Positions 13,966 to 25,672 of a stretch of 64,000 nt of DNA are shown here, piece after piece. The notes below the pieces were generated by a model. That model was not told the origin of the DNA and did not search any database. It saw only the letters and a program-made list of their open reading frames with translations. Location of the stretch: assembly GCA_029207755.1 (NCBI GenBank), contig JARCOQ010000002.1, forward strand, positions 42,797,744-42,861,743, written 5' to 3'. A program made the position numbers and the translations under genes. This stretch comes from Chamaea fasciata. Its lineage: Eukaryota > Chordata > Aves > Passeriformes > Sylviidae. The first letter of the stretch is position 1. Every line of letters begins with the position of its first letter.

Positions 13966-14418
13966 AATTTCTAGCCAACCAAATCAGAGTAGGATCAGTA
14001 GAAAATTAAAACATCTGTGTAAACACCTTCTCCCCACCCTTCCCAACTTCCTGGCCTTAACTGCAATCCCGAGTTCTCTACCCCAAGCAGGACAAGTGGG
14101 CTGTTAATGTCGCTGTGGTCAGTCATCACACGTTGACTCTGCTGCTCCTTCCTCCTTGGCAGAATGACTCCTCACACTCTTCCCCTGCCTCCAGCATGGG
14201 TTTCCTACCAGGGGAAACAATCCTCCATGGACTTCTCCAGCGTGGGTGTCTCCCCCAAGCTGCAGTTCTTCACAAAGTGCTCCAATGTGGGTCCCTTCCA
14301 CGGGGTGCAATCCTTCAGGAACAGGATGCTGCAGCGTGGATCCCCCACAGAGTCTGAAGTCCTGCCAGCAAAACTGCTCCAGTGTGGGCTCCTCTCTCCA
14401 TGAGGCCAGATGTCCTGT
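13966..14418 (-). mobile_element. Older LTR, first segment (interrupted)
   Basis: This segment carries tandem-like blocks of about 40-50 bases with a 'ctccag/a-tgtggg' core ('ctccagcgtgggtgtctccc', 'ctccaatgtgggtccc', 'ctccagtgtgggctcctctc'). They are typical of a long LTR family widespread in passerine birds. On the minus strand it corresponds to the downstream part of U3 and the region near the poly(A) signal; the rest of R/U5 is missing at the 13966 side. It ends at 'gaggccagatgtcctg', where a different LTR begins. The second half resumes at 15240. A related copy lies at 39673-40315. Confidence 0.7.
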
Positions 14419-15239
14419 TGTCATGGGTGACAGGGGGAGCTTCAGACAAAGTTCATTAAAGAAGCCATCCCACTGAGTCACGAGCTGCTGAGAGGAACCC
14501 CGTCTTTTCTGAGCTCCTTTGTAGACAGAAGCCTCAGTGAAGCTGGATCTGGTCTTAGCTCCATATCTCAGATGTGAACTTAAGAATGAGTTAATTGACT
14601 GATGAGCAGGGATAGTCTGTCAATGCTTTAAGTAACTTTGTCCTACAGGATTAAAGATGGCAAAGATATATTTATATAAAATGAATTATTTATTATGAAA
14701 AATTGCTACATAAAAGATTTTAATCAGAAATATTTACTACACAGTATAAAAGCTAAAACTACTAGTACCATTTAGTGTAGTATGTGCTCCATGTCAAAGC
14801 AATTTATATTAAAGCTAGCAAAAAGAAACAGTTGTTAGAGATTGATTTAACTCACCATACCAACAGTTGTGGACAGATTTCTTTCACTCAGCCTTGAGGA
14901 GTATCTTTGAAGGGACATTCCCACCTCAAAGAAGGGAAGTTCATACAGACAAGAAGGAATATGTTAAAAGAACCAAATGTATGAAAGTGGATTGGACTAT
15001 TACAGTGTAAAGTGATTGACTGCCAGTATATGTCTTCCAATTTTAGGGGCTTATCTGCCAAGTCTTTGGCTCACTATCGGGGTTTAAGTTCGGGAGTGAT
15101 GAAGACAGACTAGTTTTAGCATAATTCAATACCAAACCCAGCACATGATGCCCCCTCTCAGCCCTCCACTGATAGCTTGCAAAACAGGGCATTGTTTGAG
15201 TTGCTTGACCACATTCCAGGGGCGAAGAGCCCTGCTACA
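14419..15239 (-). mobile_element. Younger LTR nested inside the older LTR
   Basis: This 821-bp block starts tgtcatgggtgaca and ends gaagagccctgctaca, so it has the TG...CA termini expected of an LTR. On the minus strand it carries a TATA-like AT-rich stretch and an AATAAA (complement at 14689-14694). It separates two halves of another LTR family that read continuously when it is removed. No internal retroviral genes are present, so it is a solo LTR. A perfect target-site duplication is not seen; short imperfect candidates (tcctg versus tctg) flank it. A 60-bp piece of the same family lies at 11821-11880. Confidence 0.65.
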
Positions 15240-15725
15240 TCTGCCAGGAGCCTACTGGAGTGTGGGCTTCCCATAGGGTTTACAGCCTCCTTCAGGCATC
15301 CATCTGCTGTCACCTGATGTTCTCTACAGGCTACAGGTGGGTCTCTGCTCCCCCACGGGGCTCCATGGGCTGCAGATGGACTTGCCACGGTCTGCATCAT
15401 GGAGGAATGGAGGAAAATCTCTGTTCCGGCATCAGGGCACTTCCTCCCCATCCTTCAGTGCTCACTGTCTGCAGGGCTGTTTCTCTCACGTTTTCTCGCT
15501 CCTCTTCAGCTGCAGCTGTGCAGTTTTTCTTCCTTCCTTTAACTATGTTTTACCAGAGGCACTCCCACCATTGCTGAGGGGCTTGATTTTTTCCAGTGAT
15601 GGATCTGTCTTGGAGCTGGCTGGCATGGGCTCTGTTGAATGGGGGGGAGCTTCTGCTGGCTTCTCTCAGAAGCCCCCTCTGTAGCTCCCCCCGCTACCAA
15701 AACCTTGTAATGCAGTCCCAAGACA
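15240..15725 (-). mobile_element. Older LTR, second segment
   Basis: The sequence resumes with 'tctgccaggagcctactgga' and 'gtgggcttcccatagggttt'. It runs to 'gctaccaaaaccttgtaatg' and 'cccaagaca', the expected outer end of the same LTR family as 13966-14418. Minus-strand sense is inferred from the poly(A)-signal side of the related copy at 39.7 kb. The several overlapping open frames here (15158-15808) result from the repeat's GC-richer composition and are not genes. Confidence 0.7.
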
Positions 15726-17950
15726 GGGCTCCAGATGACAGATGTAAAGCAAAGAAGGAGCTAAAATTAGAAGAGGTAAAAATAGAGGTTGGGAAACTGT
15801 CTGATTGATCTTACAAGCAACACATTTATGCTGAATTCTGACAGTTAGGTTTGCTATATTTGTTAGGTCAGACAGTAGCTCAGACAGAGTTCACAGAAAA
15901 GCAAAAGGTGTCATGCTGAAAAACATTAATTTAGAATTTGTTTTGAAGTCTATAAAAAATTGACACATCTTTAAAACTGGTTGATGTGGCCAGGCTGTTT
16001 GGATTTGTCCTGTGACGGAAGGACCAGATCACTGTTTCAGTCTCAAGAAAAAATATTTATTAACTTTGAAGGTAGTTTACTTAGAAGCTTATCAGAAATA
16101 TTCAACTGTATGATGCAGTTGGTGAAAGGACTTTTGATGTCATAGTATCGCATCACAAAAAGGAATTTTCTACTGATTGTATTTGTGGGGGAATTCCAGT
16201 TCCCTCTGTTGCCAATAAATGCAGAGTTTACCTGTGCCATGGCAGAAAGACAGGTCCTGTATTTGATTTCCCTTTTTCAGAGTTGCCATGTGGACATAGG
16301 TGAGGAGTAAGCTTGGGGCTGTACTTTGCGGGGTGCTGGCTTCACTGTATGAAGTGTTTATTCATTAAAAGCTAGGCAGCCATTGCTCCTCTGAGACTGG
16401 GTTGGCTCTGACTGCCATGGGTTGAAAGCACTTTCTGGGTAGTAGTGAGGGATCATTGCGAGTTCCTGCTCTAGTTCATCCTGAACTGTTTTTTAATGTC
16501 TACGTTCTCATAGTTAATAATGCCAATGATACTGAAAAAATTCAGAAAACACCTAAATGCAGACAAAGAGCAAGACATTAGTGCAGGTATCTGATTCACC
16601 AACTAAAATATGAATTCTGTTAATCTGCTCTGCTTAAAATGAGTTGACATATTTAATTCATTACTACAAATTGATGAGATTAGTTTTTCAGGTGCTACAG
16701 AAAATCTGTATTGTTTGTTCTGAAAGGCATTTGAAAGACAATTCCCTGTGTAATTCATTAGGCATTGCATTTCAAACCCAGTCTTCAGCTGAAATTGTTT
16801 TCAGATTTTTACAGATTGTGTAATTTTACAAATTGCTAACTGCATTTGTGTGTCAGACATTGAGTGAATTAAACTCGTAGAAGTCTTCTTGGTAGGAACA
16901 TAAAAAAAATTAATACAGCCTGCATATATAGAAGTGCTTGGGGTTTTTTTTTCTGTCACTAAGAGCATTCACAGTAGCATCAAAGTATTCTAGACTTCTG
17001 GAAAGATATCCCTTTGTAAAACTGCCTAAAAGATGTATAAATATCACTGCACCTGTTAAAAGATGGTTAAAAGAATATTAGATACATAAATTACTATATA
17101 ATCCAAGGCTCTGATCTGTTTCAATAAGCAGATATTAACTTAATGTAAGGATCATTTTGTGGCCATCTGAGACCTGTATTATTCTAGAGGCTTTACATGT
17201 TAAAATCTATGAATATAAAGATGGAATTCTGTGTTAAAGGATTCTGTTTCTGATTTTTAGCTTTTTATCATAGCAAGAGGAGTCAGAAAAATCTTGTTCA
17301 GTTCTGGTTCTCAATAGCCAGAACAAGGATAATGGCTGACTCAGTAGCCCTTTGTTCATGGATAGTATCTAGTGAAGCCATTTCCAGACTGTGAATGGTA
17401 TGCCAGTTTTGGAGCAGGTCTGTAAGTCCCTCTGGAGAAATGAGGTTGACCAAAGTGACTTCACAAGTGTGCAGAGAGTGCCCCTGGCTGGGGTAGAAGA
17501 TAAGCGTCTTTGGTCTGAATGGATCTGATGAAGCATTTCAAATTGACAAGTAGAAACTAGGAGAGTGATTCATTTAATCCTTGTTGATACTCTCTTTTAG
17601 TAACTTTCAGAGAAAAGCAAGGTACAGTGTAAGCTTTCTAGCCATCTTGAGTTGTTGTATAGTGAGTTTTAGTTCCTTCTCTAATCTGGTACAGTGACTC
17701 CTACTGATCATGCTGTTGTTTGCTGTCTCATTTTAAGCCTGAAGTTAAAATATTAATAATAGTATTAATAAAATATCAATTCTCATAAACATTGCACTTT
17801 TGCTGGGTGTGAGAAATGCTGCCATAGTCTTTTGGTTTCATGAATTCTGTGCGTCTTCTGGCTACAGCCTGAGCAGCAGGGTCCCAGGTGGAAGAGCAAG
17901 CTATTTCTTCAGTAGGTAGTGGCAGTAAGACTTTCCCTGGTTGCTCAAGT
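15726..17950 (+). other. Intron, no gene
   Basis: AT-rich DNA with no exon or repeat I can name. Confidence 0.45.
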
Positions 17951-18131
17951 CGTGGAATGAATGAATGGTTTGGGTTGGAAGGGACCTTAGAAATCATCTG
18001 GTCCTAACTCTACTGCCATGGGCACAGACACCTGCCACTAGACCAGGTTTCTCAGAGCCCCATCCAACCTTGCCTTGAACACTTCCAGCCAGGGGGAATG
18101 TACAACTTCTCTATAAAACCTCTTCTAGTAA
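17951..18131 (-). mobile_element. CR1 LINE 3'-end fragment, minus orientation
   Basis: The + strand shows the complement of the CR1 3' end: 'gaatggtttgggttggaagg', 'gaccttagaaatcatctggt', 'ccccatccaaccttgccttg' and 'aacacttccagccaggggg'. Only about 180 bases remain, so this is a severely 5'-truncated insertion, as usual for CR1. Confidence 0.85.
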
Positions 18132-18284
18132 GTCTGGAAGTATCCCAAAAAAGGAGAGTATTTTTTAATTACGTGTGCTATTGGAGAACGATGATTTGGC
18201 CATAGTGAAAAATCTATGTTGTACATAAATTGTTCTGCAGTTCTATAATTTTTTTAGTGTATGTCGTGTAGACCTCCAAGCAAA

Positions 18285-18342
18285 CTGCAGCTATTTTCAA
18301 TATTATCTCCAGCCTGCAGCTATTTTCAATATTATCTCCAGA
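18285..18342. repeat. 29-bp tandem duplication, two copies
   Basis: The unit begins ctgcagctattttcaata and ends atctccag. It occurs at 18285-18313 and again at 18314-18342, nearly identical (about 28 of 29 bases). This looks like a recent slippage or microhomology duplication. Confidence 0.85.
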
Positions 18343-21300
18343 ATATGCACAGGAGAAAACCTCCAAACAGACAGTGAGAAATAGAAATTTTCAAGTTTGG
18401 CTTTGTTTGTTTGTTTATTCTGCTTTGTGGTGATGTTGAGTAGGACTTGTGCTTTGTCCCTCTGCATACAAATGTCTAAAATTACATTTGGCAGCAAGAT
18501 GCTAGCATGTTTGAAGTTGTCTTAAAATAGTACTATCCTCAGAAAGACACTTCTAGCTCAAGCATTTTTCAGATATTTGAATCACAAGCTCAATACTAGA
18601 ATGAAATAATGTCATAACCAGTATTGAAAAGAATGAGCTACTTGCCCTGATATTTTTGCTCTGATGTGTTTCACTATAAAAGAAAATCACACAGCATCTT
18701 TCCAGAACCTTTTACTCTCTTCCTGGCTCTTAATTGGTAGCTTGAAACATCAGGTAGATCGATATCTGCTAGAGCTATTCATCTGTTACTCTCACCATTC
18801 AGTGGAAATATTTTCCATCTGGTTTTACTTTTAGGCAGCTATAAAATGCTGAAGATGTCAGCACTGAAGTCTCTTTGGCCATCAACCACTACAGATGTAA
18901 TTTTACTGTAATTAAAATACATACACTTTATGTATGGTATTTGTAGGCAAAGATAACAAGTTGCCTGTTGGAAAATTGTGTCAAAGGCTGGTGATGAACT
19001 ACTTCAGTACTGCAATACCAACAACCATCTAACTTAGTGAAGGAGCAGGAAATGTCCTCTGTAATTCTAGCCATATTTTCCAAGCTGGCCTTAGAACAGC
19101 TTTCGTACTGCAAGGAGATTCTAAACCGAATGAGTCTTCCATAAGTCTAAATGAAAGTATTTCTAGGACACTCATTGCTGGTGATTGCAAGTGTTCTTTA
19201 AAATAGTGCTATGTAAGTCTTTGTGGACTGCATTTTTAAATTGCCATTTAGCTTTGAGTTCTGAAAAGCTTCTCCTTGCATGCTACCTTGATAAGTTAAT
19301 AAACTGTTATCCAGCATGTTAGACTGTCTAAATTTTGCTGACCTTGCAACTAGTGCTAACTGCCTTGTGATCTTTCAGTGTGTTTTTCATTACAGGAGTC
19401 TGTAATCAGGATTTACTTCTGTTCACATGTGCAGGCAAGAGCAGTGGGATATGCTGAGTGAATTCTTTAGACTTTTTTTTTTTGACTTGGGGCTGGAGCA
19501 GAGATTTGAGCAGGTTTTCCCACCTTCCATGCTAGTTGCTTGCTTGCTTGGCAGTCCTTCCTCTCTCTTATCTGAAGGGCTTTTAAACAGAGAAACAATA
19601 GAAAGATGGAGTTAAAAAGAAATTGCAATGTATACATGATGTGATGATGGTACAAGCTTTCCGTCCAGTAACTGTAGGCTAGTCAGGTTTCCACTGCTCT
19701 CTGTATTCCTTGCTGGTAATATCATCTTCTTGTTGAGAGCTATTTTCAAAGGTGTTTTCCAGGCCATGCTGTTACACAGAGGGCATCTGAATTTCAACAG
19801 TATTGTCAATTATTTGGTAATGACCCATACAGACTGTCAGATGTGTGCAGATTACAACTAAAAGCGTAGATATGGATTATGGTGGCTCCTTGAAAACAAG
19901 AAGTGTTGTTGTAAATGTGTTAATCTTTTCCAGTTAGAATACTGTATAGCCTTCTTAGCTTTTCATTAATTGACTGCCAGTGTTTTTATGACATTAGTCC
20001 CTGAATTAAGGCAGTAATGTTTGCCCATCACAGTGTCAGTCCAGCAAAACAGAAAAAACACGGTACTCAAGCTCAGTAATAGATTTTACTCTCATTTGGA
20101 GCGTCAAATTGCAAAGGTATAGAAAATGCTCCTGCAATGCTTGAAAAAATCTCAAGGCTCTGGGTACACAAGGCTGTCTCCTGCAGTACATATGAAGGAG
20201 AGGATAGAGGCTGTAACTTTCATTTTAACATTTCGCCTGAGATGTTCTGAACTCTTCCTTTGGAAGAGGATTCTTTGAAACTGTTCAGGGAAATCAGACC
20301 ACTTGAAATTTTGGTGCTTTCTCGTTGTTTGTGAAGCATCCTCATGAGTCATCTTTTCTGAGAATCGTTTTTAAAAGGCAGTGGGATAGATTACATAGGA
20401 GTATTCTTTATAGTCATCAGGCAATATCTAGTAGTTTGAGGAACAACTTAATTTTTTTTTTTAATTTTTGACCATTGCATATCTATTTTGTAAGTTTATT
20501 CATCTGTCCTGTCTTGTAACTTTGAAAGCTATTTAAAATGAAAACTTCTGTCCTAATGCACTATTGGAGCTAAGGCCTTGACTTTATGGTAGCTCTTTTA
20601 AAATGCATTTTTGAAAGGAGAACTTGAATATAGTTTTACATTTTTTTATATCTGATGATAAGCTTTAATTTTACAGAAAGAAGTAAAAAGTATTAATTTG
20701 GACAGTAGCAAGGCTGGGTTTTTTCCAAATCAAAATCTTCTTGTGCAAAGAATATTTTAAAGTAGCTTAATACAGTTGCAATACAGCTGTCTCTGAACAA
20801 AAATACTGACTTAATAGCTGAAAATGGTCTTAAAAAGTAATTGAAATGATTCATACCAATGGCATGTGTTTCCATGGTCAAGTGGTTAGAGAGGCTATCA
20901 AAAACTGTATCAGTAAACTGCATTTAAAAGAATCAGGATGAGATACATTGGTTTGACTTCTGTGATCAGGTCATAAAGTTAGAACTAAAGTTAAAAGCAG
21001 GTTATTTGTTTATCTTTCACATTAATATAGTGGTGATACATTGCAGTGTTAGATTTTGCTTGTGACTTTCTGCTTCCTCTGGAAACTGAAGTTGAGATAT
21101 ATTGCAGAGGAGAACTTAAAGTCTTTTAGACACCCCTCAGGGATACATTTTGCTCTTGAGTTCAGGATTCAACCTGTCACCAGATAGTTTATATATCTGT
21201 TTCTTTCCATCTGAATCATGAGGATTGGAGGTTTCTTTTTGTTTTGCTCTGTAATTAGAGGAACAGCATCCTCTGAAAATGTCCCTTTACAAATTCCTAG

Positions 21301-21718
21301 CTGTCATGAGAACTTCGAAGTATTTCATAGTTGTGTTTTTTTGGTACTTGTGCAGGATCTGAGGTTTCCCTTGTGAAGTTTTGTGAAGTGTTTCAGTGTG
21401 GCAGCGAGGTTGTTATGGAGTGCCTGCCTGCACCTTCCAGTCCTGTGTTAGTTGAATTTTGATGCTATCTAGATTTTGTTTCAAGCAATTGAATTGTTTC
21501 TACCTAGTAAAAGATAAAGATGGTGTTTATGTAAATGGCACTTCTGACGTGGTACTGTTTATAAATATTCTTGCTCTGGATGTGATACTCACTGTTTCAG
21601 TGATATCAGAGTTTAACTAAATTTATGACCAATTGTGTCAGATATTCTGTACTTTAATCTCAATTACCTGAAATCATGCTTGGAGTAGGTGTTATAATTT
21701 CTCACTTTTCCCATTATG

Positions 21719-21832
21719 TTTATATATATGTATGTTTTTATGTGTATATATATATATGAAAGTTTTTTAAATATATACACATATAACTTATATATATATA
21801 CACACACCCATTATAGTATATGTATATGTATA
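21719..21832. repeat. TA/TG/CA dinucleotide tract with inverted arms
   Basis: Alternating purine-pyrimidine sequence. A tgtgtatatatatata arm near 21740-21756 is complementary to a tatatatatatacaca arm near 21791-21807, which could form a hairpin or cruciform. Confidence 0.75.
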
Positions 21833-22710
21833 ATCAGACAAGAAAAAAGCTGAAATGGTTAATCCTGATATTATTTTTGTGTACTGGGAGGTGATTTCTT
21901 GTTGATGTGAAAAGCCCTAGCACTCTGAAATGGTTTATTTCTTCTGTGGTTGTGACCTTGCCTATTTAAATTCAGCTCCAGTTGAAAAAAAAATGCACAG
22001 CCATCAGTCTACAGGGCAGCACTTCGTAGAAATAAAGAGAAAACGTAGTTGTCAAGCAAGTGGCTTGATGCAAATGCATTTAGGTGAAGGTGTTGCTCTG
22101 GCCTTCAGTCATCCAAATGTTGTCCTGAATAATTTTTTAACAAATTATACTGGCTTTTGCATATGCCCTAGTGGCAGCTTCATTAATTATAACTGCTCTA
22201 AAATAATTGTATGCTGGTAACGGTTTTTAATTTATTTTTCACATATGAGGTTTTCATAAAAAACCTGCTGTCTAGTATATTTCTTGGAGTGTTGCAACAT
22301 TATAAATTAAATAATAGTTAAGCTGATTCTTTTAGCTACCTCTTTAGTGAGACACAGTCGACTTTCTAGCAGAGATGCTTGAACCTGACTAGGTCATGTG
22401 GTGGCTGACTAAGGATTAAGATTTCTTAAGATAAAGTAAAATATCCTTATATTTTAAATATATTTTTTGAGTCTTAAATCGCAGACAATTTAATAGGAGT
22501 GATTTAATTTAAATTTAATTTTAATTAGTGTGCAGTCAGAAATATTTAAACAATGAAAGAGCACAGGTCTCCCCTGTCCAAGGTACTTTCAAAGAAAGAA
22601 TGGTTGGAAGCACAGCCTGTCTTAGATATTTCAGATGGGTTTTGTAATTTGAATTTATAGGTTTCTTCCCATCTCTCAGGAAGGAGATTAAATGAAGAAA
22701 AAGAAGCCTT

Positions 22711-22797
22711 GTGGTGTTTTTTTTATTTGTTGTTGGTTTTTGGTTTTGTTTGTCTGGTTTTTTGTTTGTTGTTGTTGGGTTTGTTTGTTTTTTTTTT
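22711..22797. repeat. G/T-only low-complexity tract
   Basis: About 87 bases composed almost entirely of runs of T broken by single or double G, ending in T10 then AAA. The complementary strand would be a C/A-rich tract. No attached retroelement was recognised. Confidence 0.7.
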
Positions 22798-24168
22798 AAA
22801 TTCGGCGCATTTGTAGTAGCCCGTCATATTTGTCAGATTGCACATTGATTTCTAGGACTATAGCTGACTGTTTTCTTTCAACAAATCTGTGTAAATATTG
22901 TTTCCATTGAAGTGGCACCTTTTATTTTATGGAACTAGCCTATCTGATTAGAAAAAATATGCTAAACTTAGAACAGCTTGTGACAAAGCCATGAGAAATT
23001 TATTTGATGCTGAAGATGCCTACAACTGTTCAAGTGAATAAGTGCACACTCTATGAATTAACATTTTGAATTAGGATTTATTGTAAAAGCCAATTATTAT
23101 TCAGGTAAGAACAATTGAGCCTAGTCTTCTTTGAGCATCATCTAAGCAAGGATTAAAGGTAGGGCTCTACAGACAAGAATTTTTTTGAATTTTACACACA
23201 AAATAACACTGCCTGAATAATCATGGAGCAAAAAGAAGTACATTCTAGGCTTCTTTGTGACCAATAACCTGGTCAGTTTGATATATCCACAAATATGAGT
23301 ACTTTGTCTTAACTTGGTTTTAGAAGTTTCTTTGATTGGTAATTTGATCCGCTGTGTATAGTATGTGATAGGTTATATGCCCATTTTAGCACTTAAAACC
23401 AGCAGATTAAAGCAAATATGCCTGTTTCCCCTGAACCAATCCTAACTGGAAATTGGCTGCTTTCTGGTCATGACTTACATTGTGAATGTTGATTACTGAT
23501 GGAGAAATGTCAGTTCATTTAATTAAGAATGAGTTGGTAGATATTGAGCTATTATTCTGACTTAAGAGATGCTGCTGACCATCTCCATACTGGGCCTTGC
23601 TGTAGTGTCAAGAAAGCTCACCTGTTTCTGAAGGTGACTTAAGCAGTTGCATATTCTGCACTGGTCCATAGGGGATCCCTTTCTACTGTGGTTCTGGGCA
23701 GCCTCAGAAAAGATAAAACTCTCTATGGAAAGGTATTTTGTTTGTTGAAAATTATGCTGATCTCTGATTGAAAGTACTCTTGGAGAAGTAGGCATGCTGA
23801 TTCAAATTGGAATGGATAATAAACCTAGTTTTGTTTCTTTGTGAGTTAATTGATATAATCAGTGTAGTGTACTGGATTTTCTTTTGTATACTTTCATTAA
23901 ATACAACTACCTGACTGCAGGAAAACATCTAATTGGTGTAGCTATGCAGATGTTCTTTAAATACCTCAAATAGGGTGTAGTAAATCACTGCTCTTATTAA
24001 ACAGATTAAACAGAAAGTAGTTGAGTTTATTACTGTTGAATGGGCAAGCAAATTAGCAATGGTAATTTGGAAGAAGTCAGTGAAATTTCTGTTAAAGCCG
24101 CAAAAGCCTGAAAGGGGTCAGTTTATATGCAGCTCACTCTTTTTTAGCCAGTTATTTTTCTTTAACAT

Positions 24169-24649
24169 TGTAGTGGTTTGAAAGCAAAACAAATGAGAGG
24201 CTCCAAGTCAGAGATACAATTTAATAGAAAAAAAAAAGGAAAGAAAGTAAAATAAAATAGATGCAATAATACAAAAGACCACTGACAGGGTCAGAATACA
24301 ACCTGAGTGGAGTGATGGAAGCAGTCCAGATGAGGTGGTCTTCCTGAAGCAGTGATCCTGGAGAAAGATCTGGTAGCTCGGGTCCTCTGGGAATCCAGTG
24401 GGTAAGCGCCCCCCTGGTGTTCAGAGTCTCAGCTTATATCCAGGCTGGAATGCTTGGTTCCTCCCTCTGGGCGGAGCATCTCACAATGGGATGGTGAGTC
24501 ATGTGATAAGGCCTGATGGGCCCATTAACAGGAGATAGTCCAGGAGGGGGTTATCTGTGAGTCATGTGGCAAAGGTGCTGATGGGCCCATTAACAGAAGA
24601 TAATCCAGAGTGGAGGAGGCAGGGAGCACTGCCTCACCTGGTTTCAACA
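24169..24649 (-). mobile_element. Solo LTR, minus orientation, with internal duplication
   Basis: The block begins tgtagtggtttgaaagc and ends cctggtttcaaca, giving TG...CA termini. On the minus strand a TATA-like ggatataagctg is present (complement near 24432-24440). The motifs 'atctcacaatgggatggtga' and 'tgatgggcccattaacag' match an ERV LTR type I associate with songbirds; the family name is not certain. Two copies of a 63-bp U3 block lie in tandem at 24494-24619. No viral genes flank it. A clear target-site duplication was not found. Confidence 0.65.
24494..24619. repeat. 63-bp direct repeat in LTR U3
   Basis: Two head-to-tail copies begin gtgagtcatgtg, at 24494 and at 24557. Each contains the 14-base string 'tgatgggcccattaac'-type core and 'agata(g/a)tccag'. 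The copies are similar but diverged at several bases, so the duplication is not brand new. Confidence 0.8.
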
Positions 24650-24970
24650 GTTCATGAAGATGGTGATAGAATACACTTCAACCCAGGACAAACATCAGAA
24701 AAATTCTTCAGGTCAGTGTGCAGAGGGAAGGTCAGGCTTCCGTATGGCGTCTATGAGGAACTAGTCTGCTGTTCATAGGCTGTCATTTTTGGAATAGTGT
24801 GAACCTCTCTTGAGCCTTTCTCTAATGTCTGGTGCAATTCTAGCAATCCCAGCTTGTGCATGCATACCTGCATTGGGCAATTCCATTTAATTCTCTGGTT
24901 TTGAAAATGAGAAAAACAATGAGCATTAAGTCTCTTTCACAAATATGAATGACCTACTGAAAAAGTATAT
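24650..24970 (+). other. Intron spacer between an LTR and a CR1 copy
   Basis: Roughly 320 bases of unremarkable DNA. Nothing was identified in it. Confidence 0.4.
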
Positions 24971-25590
24971 TGTAGAATGGCTTAAATAGGTTGAGCCCTT
25001 CAAGATCATCCAGTTCCAGCCCCACCTTGCCATGAGCAAGCAGGACACCATTCAATAGACAGGTTGCTCAAAGCCCCACCCAGCCTGGCCTTGAACACTT
25101 CCAGAGGTGAGGCATCCACAACTTCTCTGGGAAATCTGTTCCGGTGCATCACCAGTCTCACAGTTAGGAATTTTTTCCTAATGTGTGCTCTAAATCTGCC
25201 CTCTTTCAGTTTGAAGCCATTCTTCCCTGTCCTGCATGCTCTTGTCAAAAATTCCTCTTCAGCTTTTGTAGACCCCCTTCAGGTGCTGAAAGGCTGCAAA
25301 GGTTTCCCAAATCCTTCTCTTTTCCAGGCTGAACAGTCCCAATTCTCTCAGCCTTTCATCACAGGAGCGGAGGTCCGTCCCTCTAAACATCCTGGTGTCG
25401 CTCCTCTGGACTTGTTCCAGCAGGTCCCTGTCCTCCCTGTGCTGGGAGCCCAGAGCTGATGCAGCACTGCAGGTGGGGTCTCAGCAGAGCAGAGCAGAGG
25501 GGCAGAATCCCCTCCCTGGCCCTGCTGCCCACGCTGCTTTGGATGCAGCCCAGGACACCTTTGGCTTTCTGAGCTGTGAGTGCACAATGT
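24971..25590 (-). mobile_element. CR1 LINE, truncated, minus orientation
   Basis: The + strand shows the complement of a CR1 3' end. It starts near 'tagaatggct' and 'caagatcatccagttccagc', passes through 'gccttgaacacttccagagg', and extends about 600 bases to 'caggacacctttggctttct'. Minus-strand frames at 25006-25248 (with FKLKEGRFRAHIRKKFLTVR and NRFPREVVDASPLEVFK) are remnants of the ORF2 C-terminus after the reverse-transcriptase domain. The frame is broken by shifts between that piece and the one at 25348-25713, so the copy cannot encode protein. Confidence 0.9.
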
Positions 25591-25631
25591 GATGGAATGC
25601 AAATTCATATATAATATTCTTCTCTGAAATA

Positions 25632-25672
25632 TGAATATGTATATGTATACACACACACACATATATATATGA
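25632..25672. repeat. (TG/CA)-(TA) microsatellite
   Basis: Mixed tatgtatatgtatac, (ac)n and (at)n tract directly downstream of the CR1 copy. Confidence 0.8.

Larger units (their letters stand above)
18132..24168 (+). other. Intron, mainly unique AT-rich DNA
   Basis: No coding exon was identified. It includes an AT/TG-rich dinucleotide block at 21719-21832 and a G/T-rich block at 22711-22797, both listed separately. Confidence 0.45.

Noticed and set aside
14115..14481. Several overlapping open frames on both strands
   Set aside because: They result from the repeated GC-rich blocks of the older LTR; the peptides (MGFLPGETIL type) are low-complexity translations of those blocks.
25064..25459. 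131-codon + strand frame
   Set aside because: It is antisense to the CR1 copy at 24971-25590.
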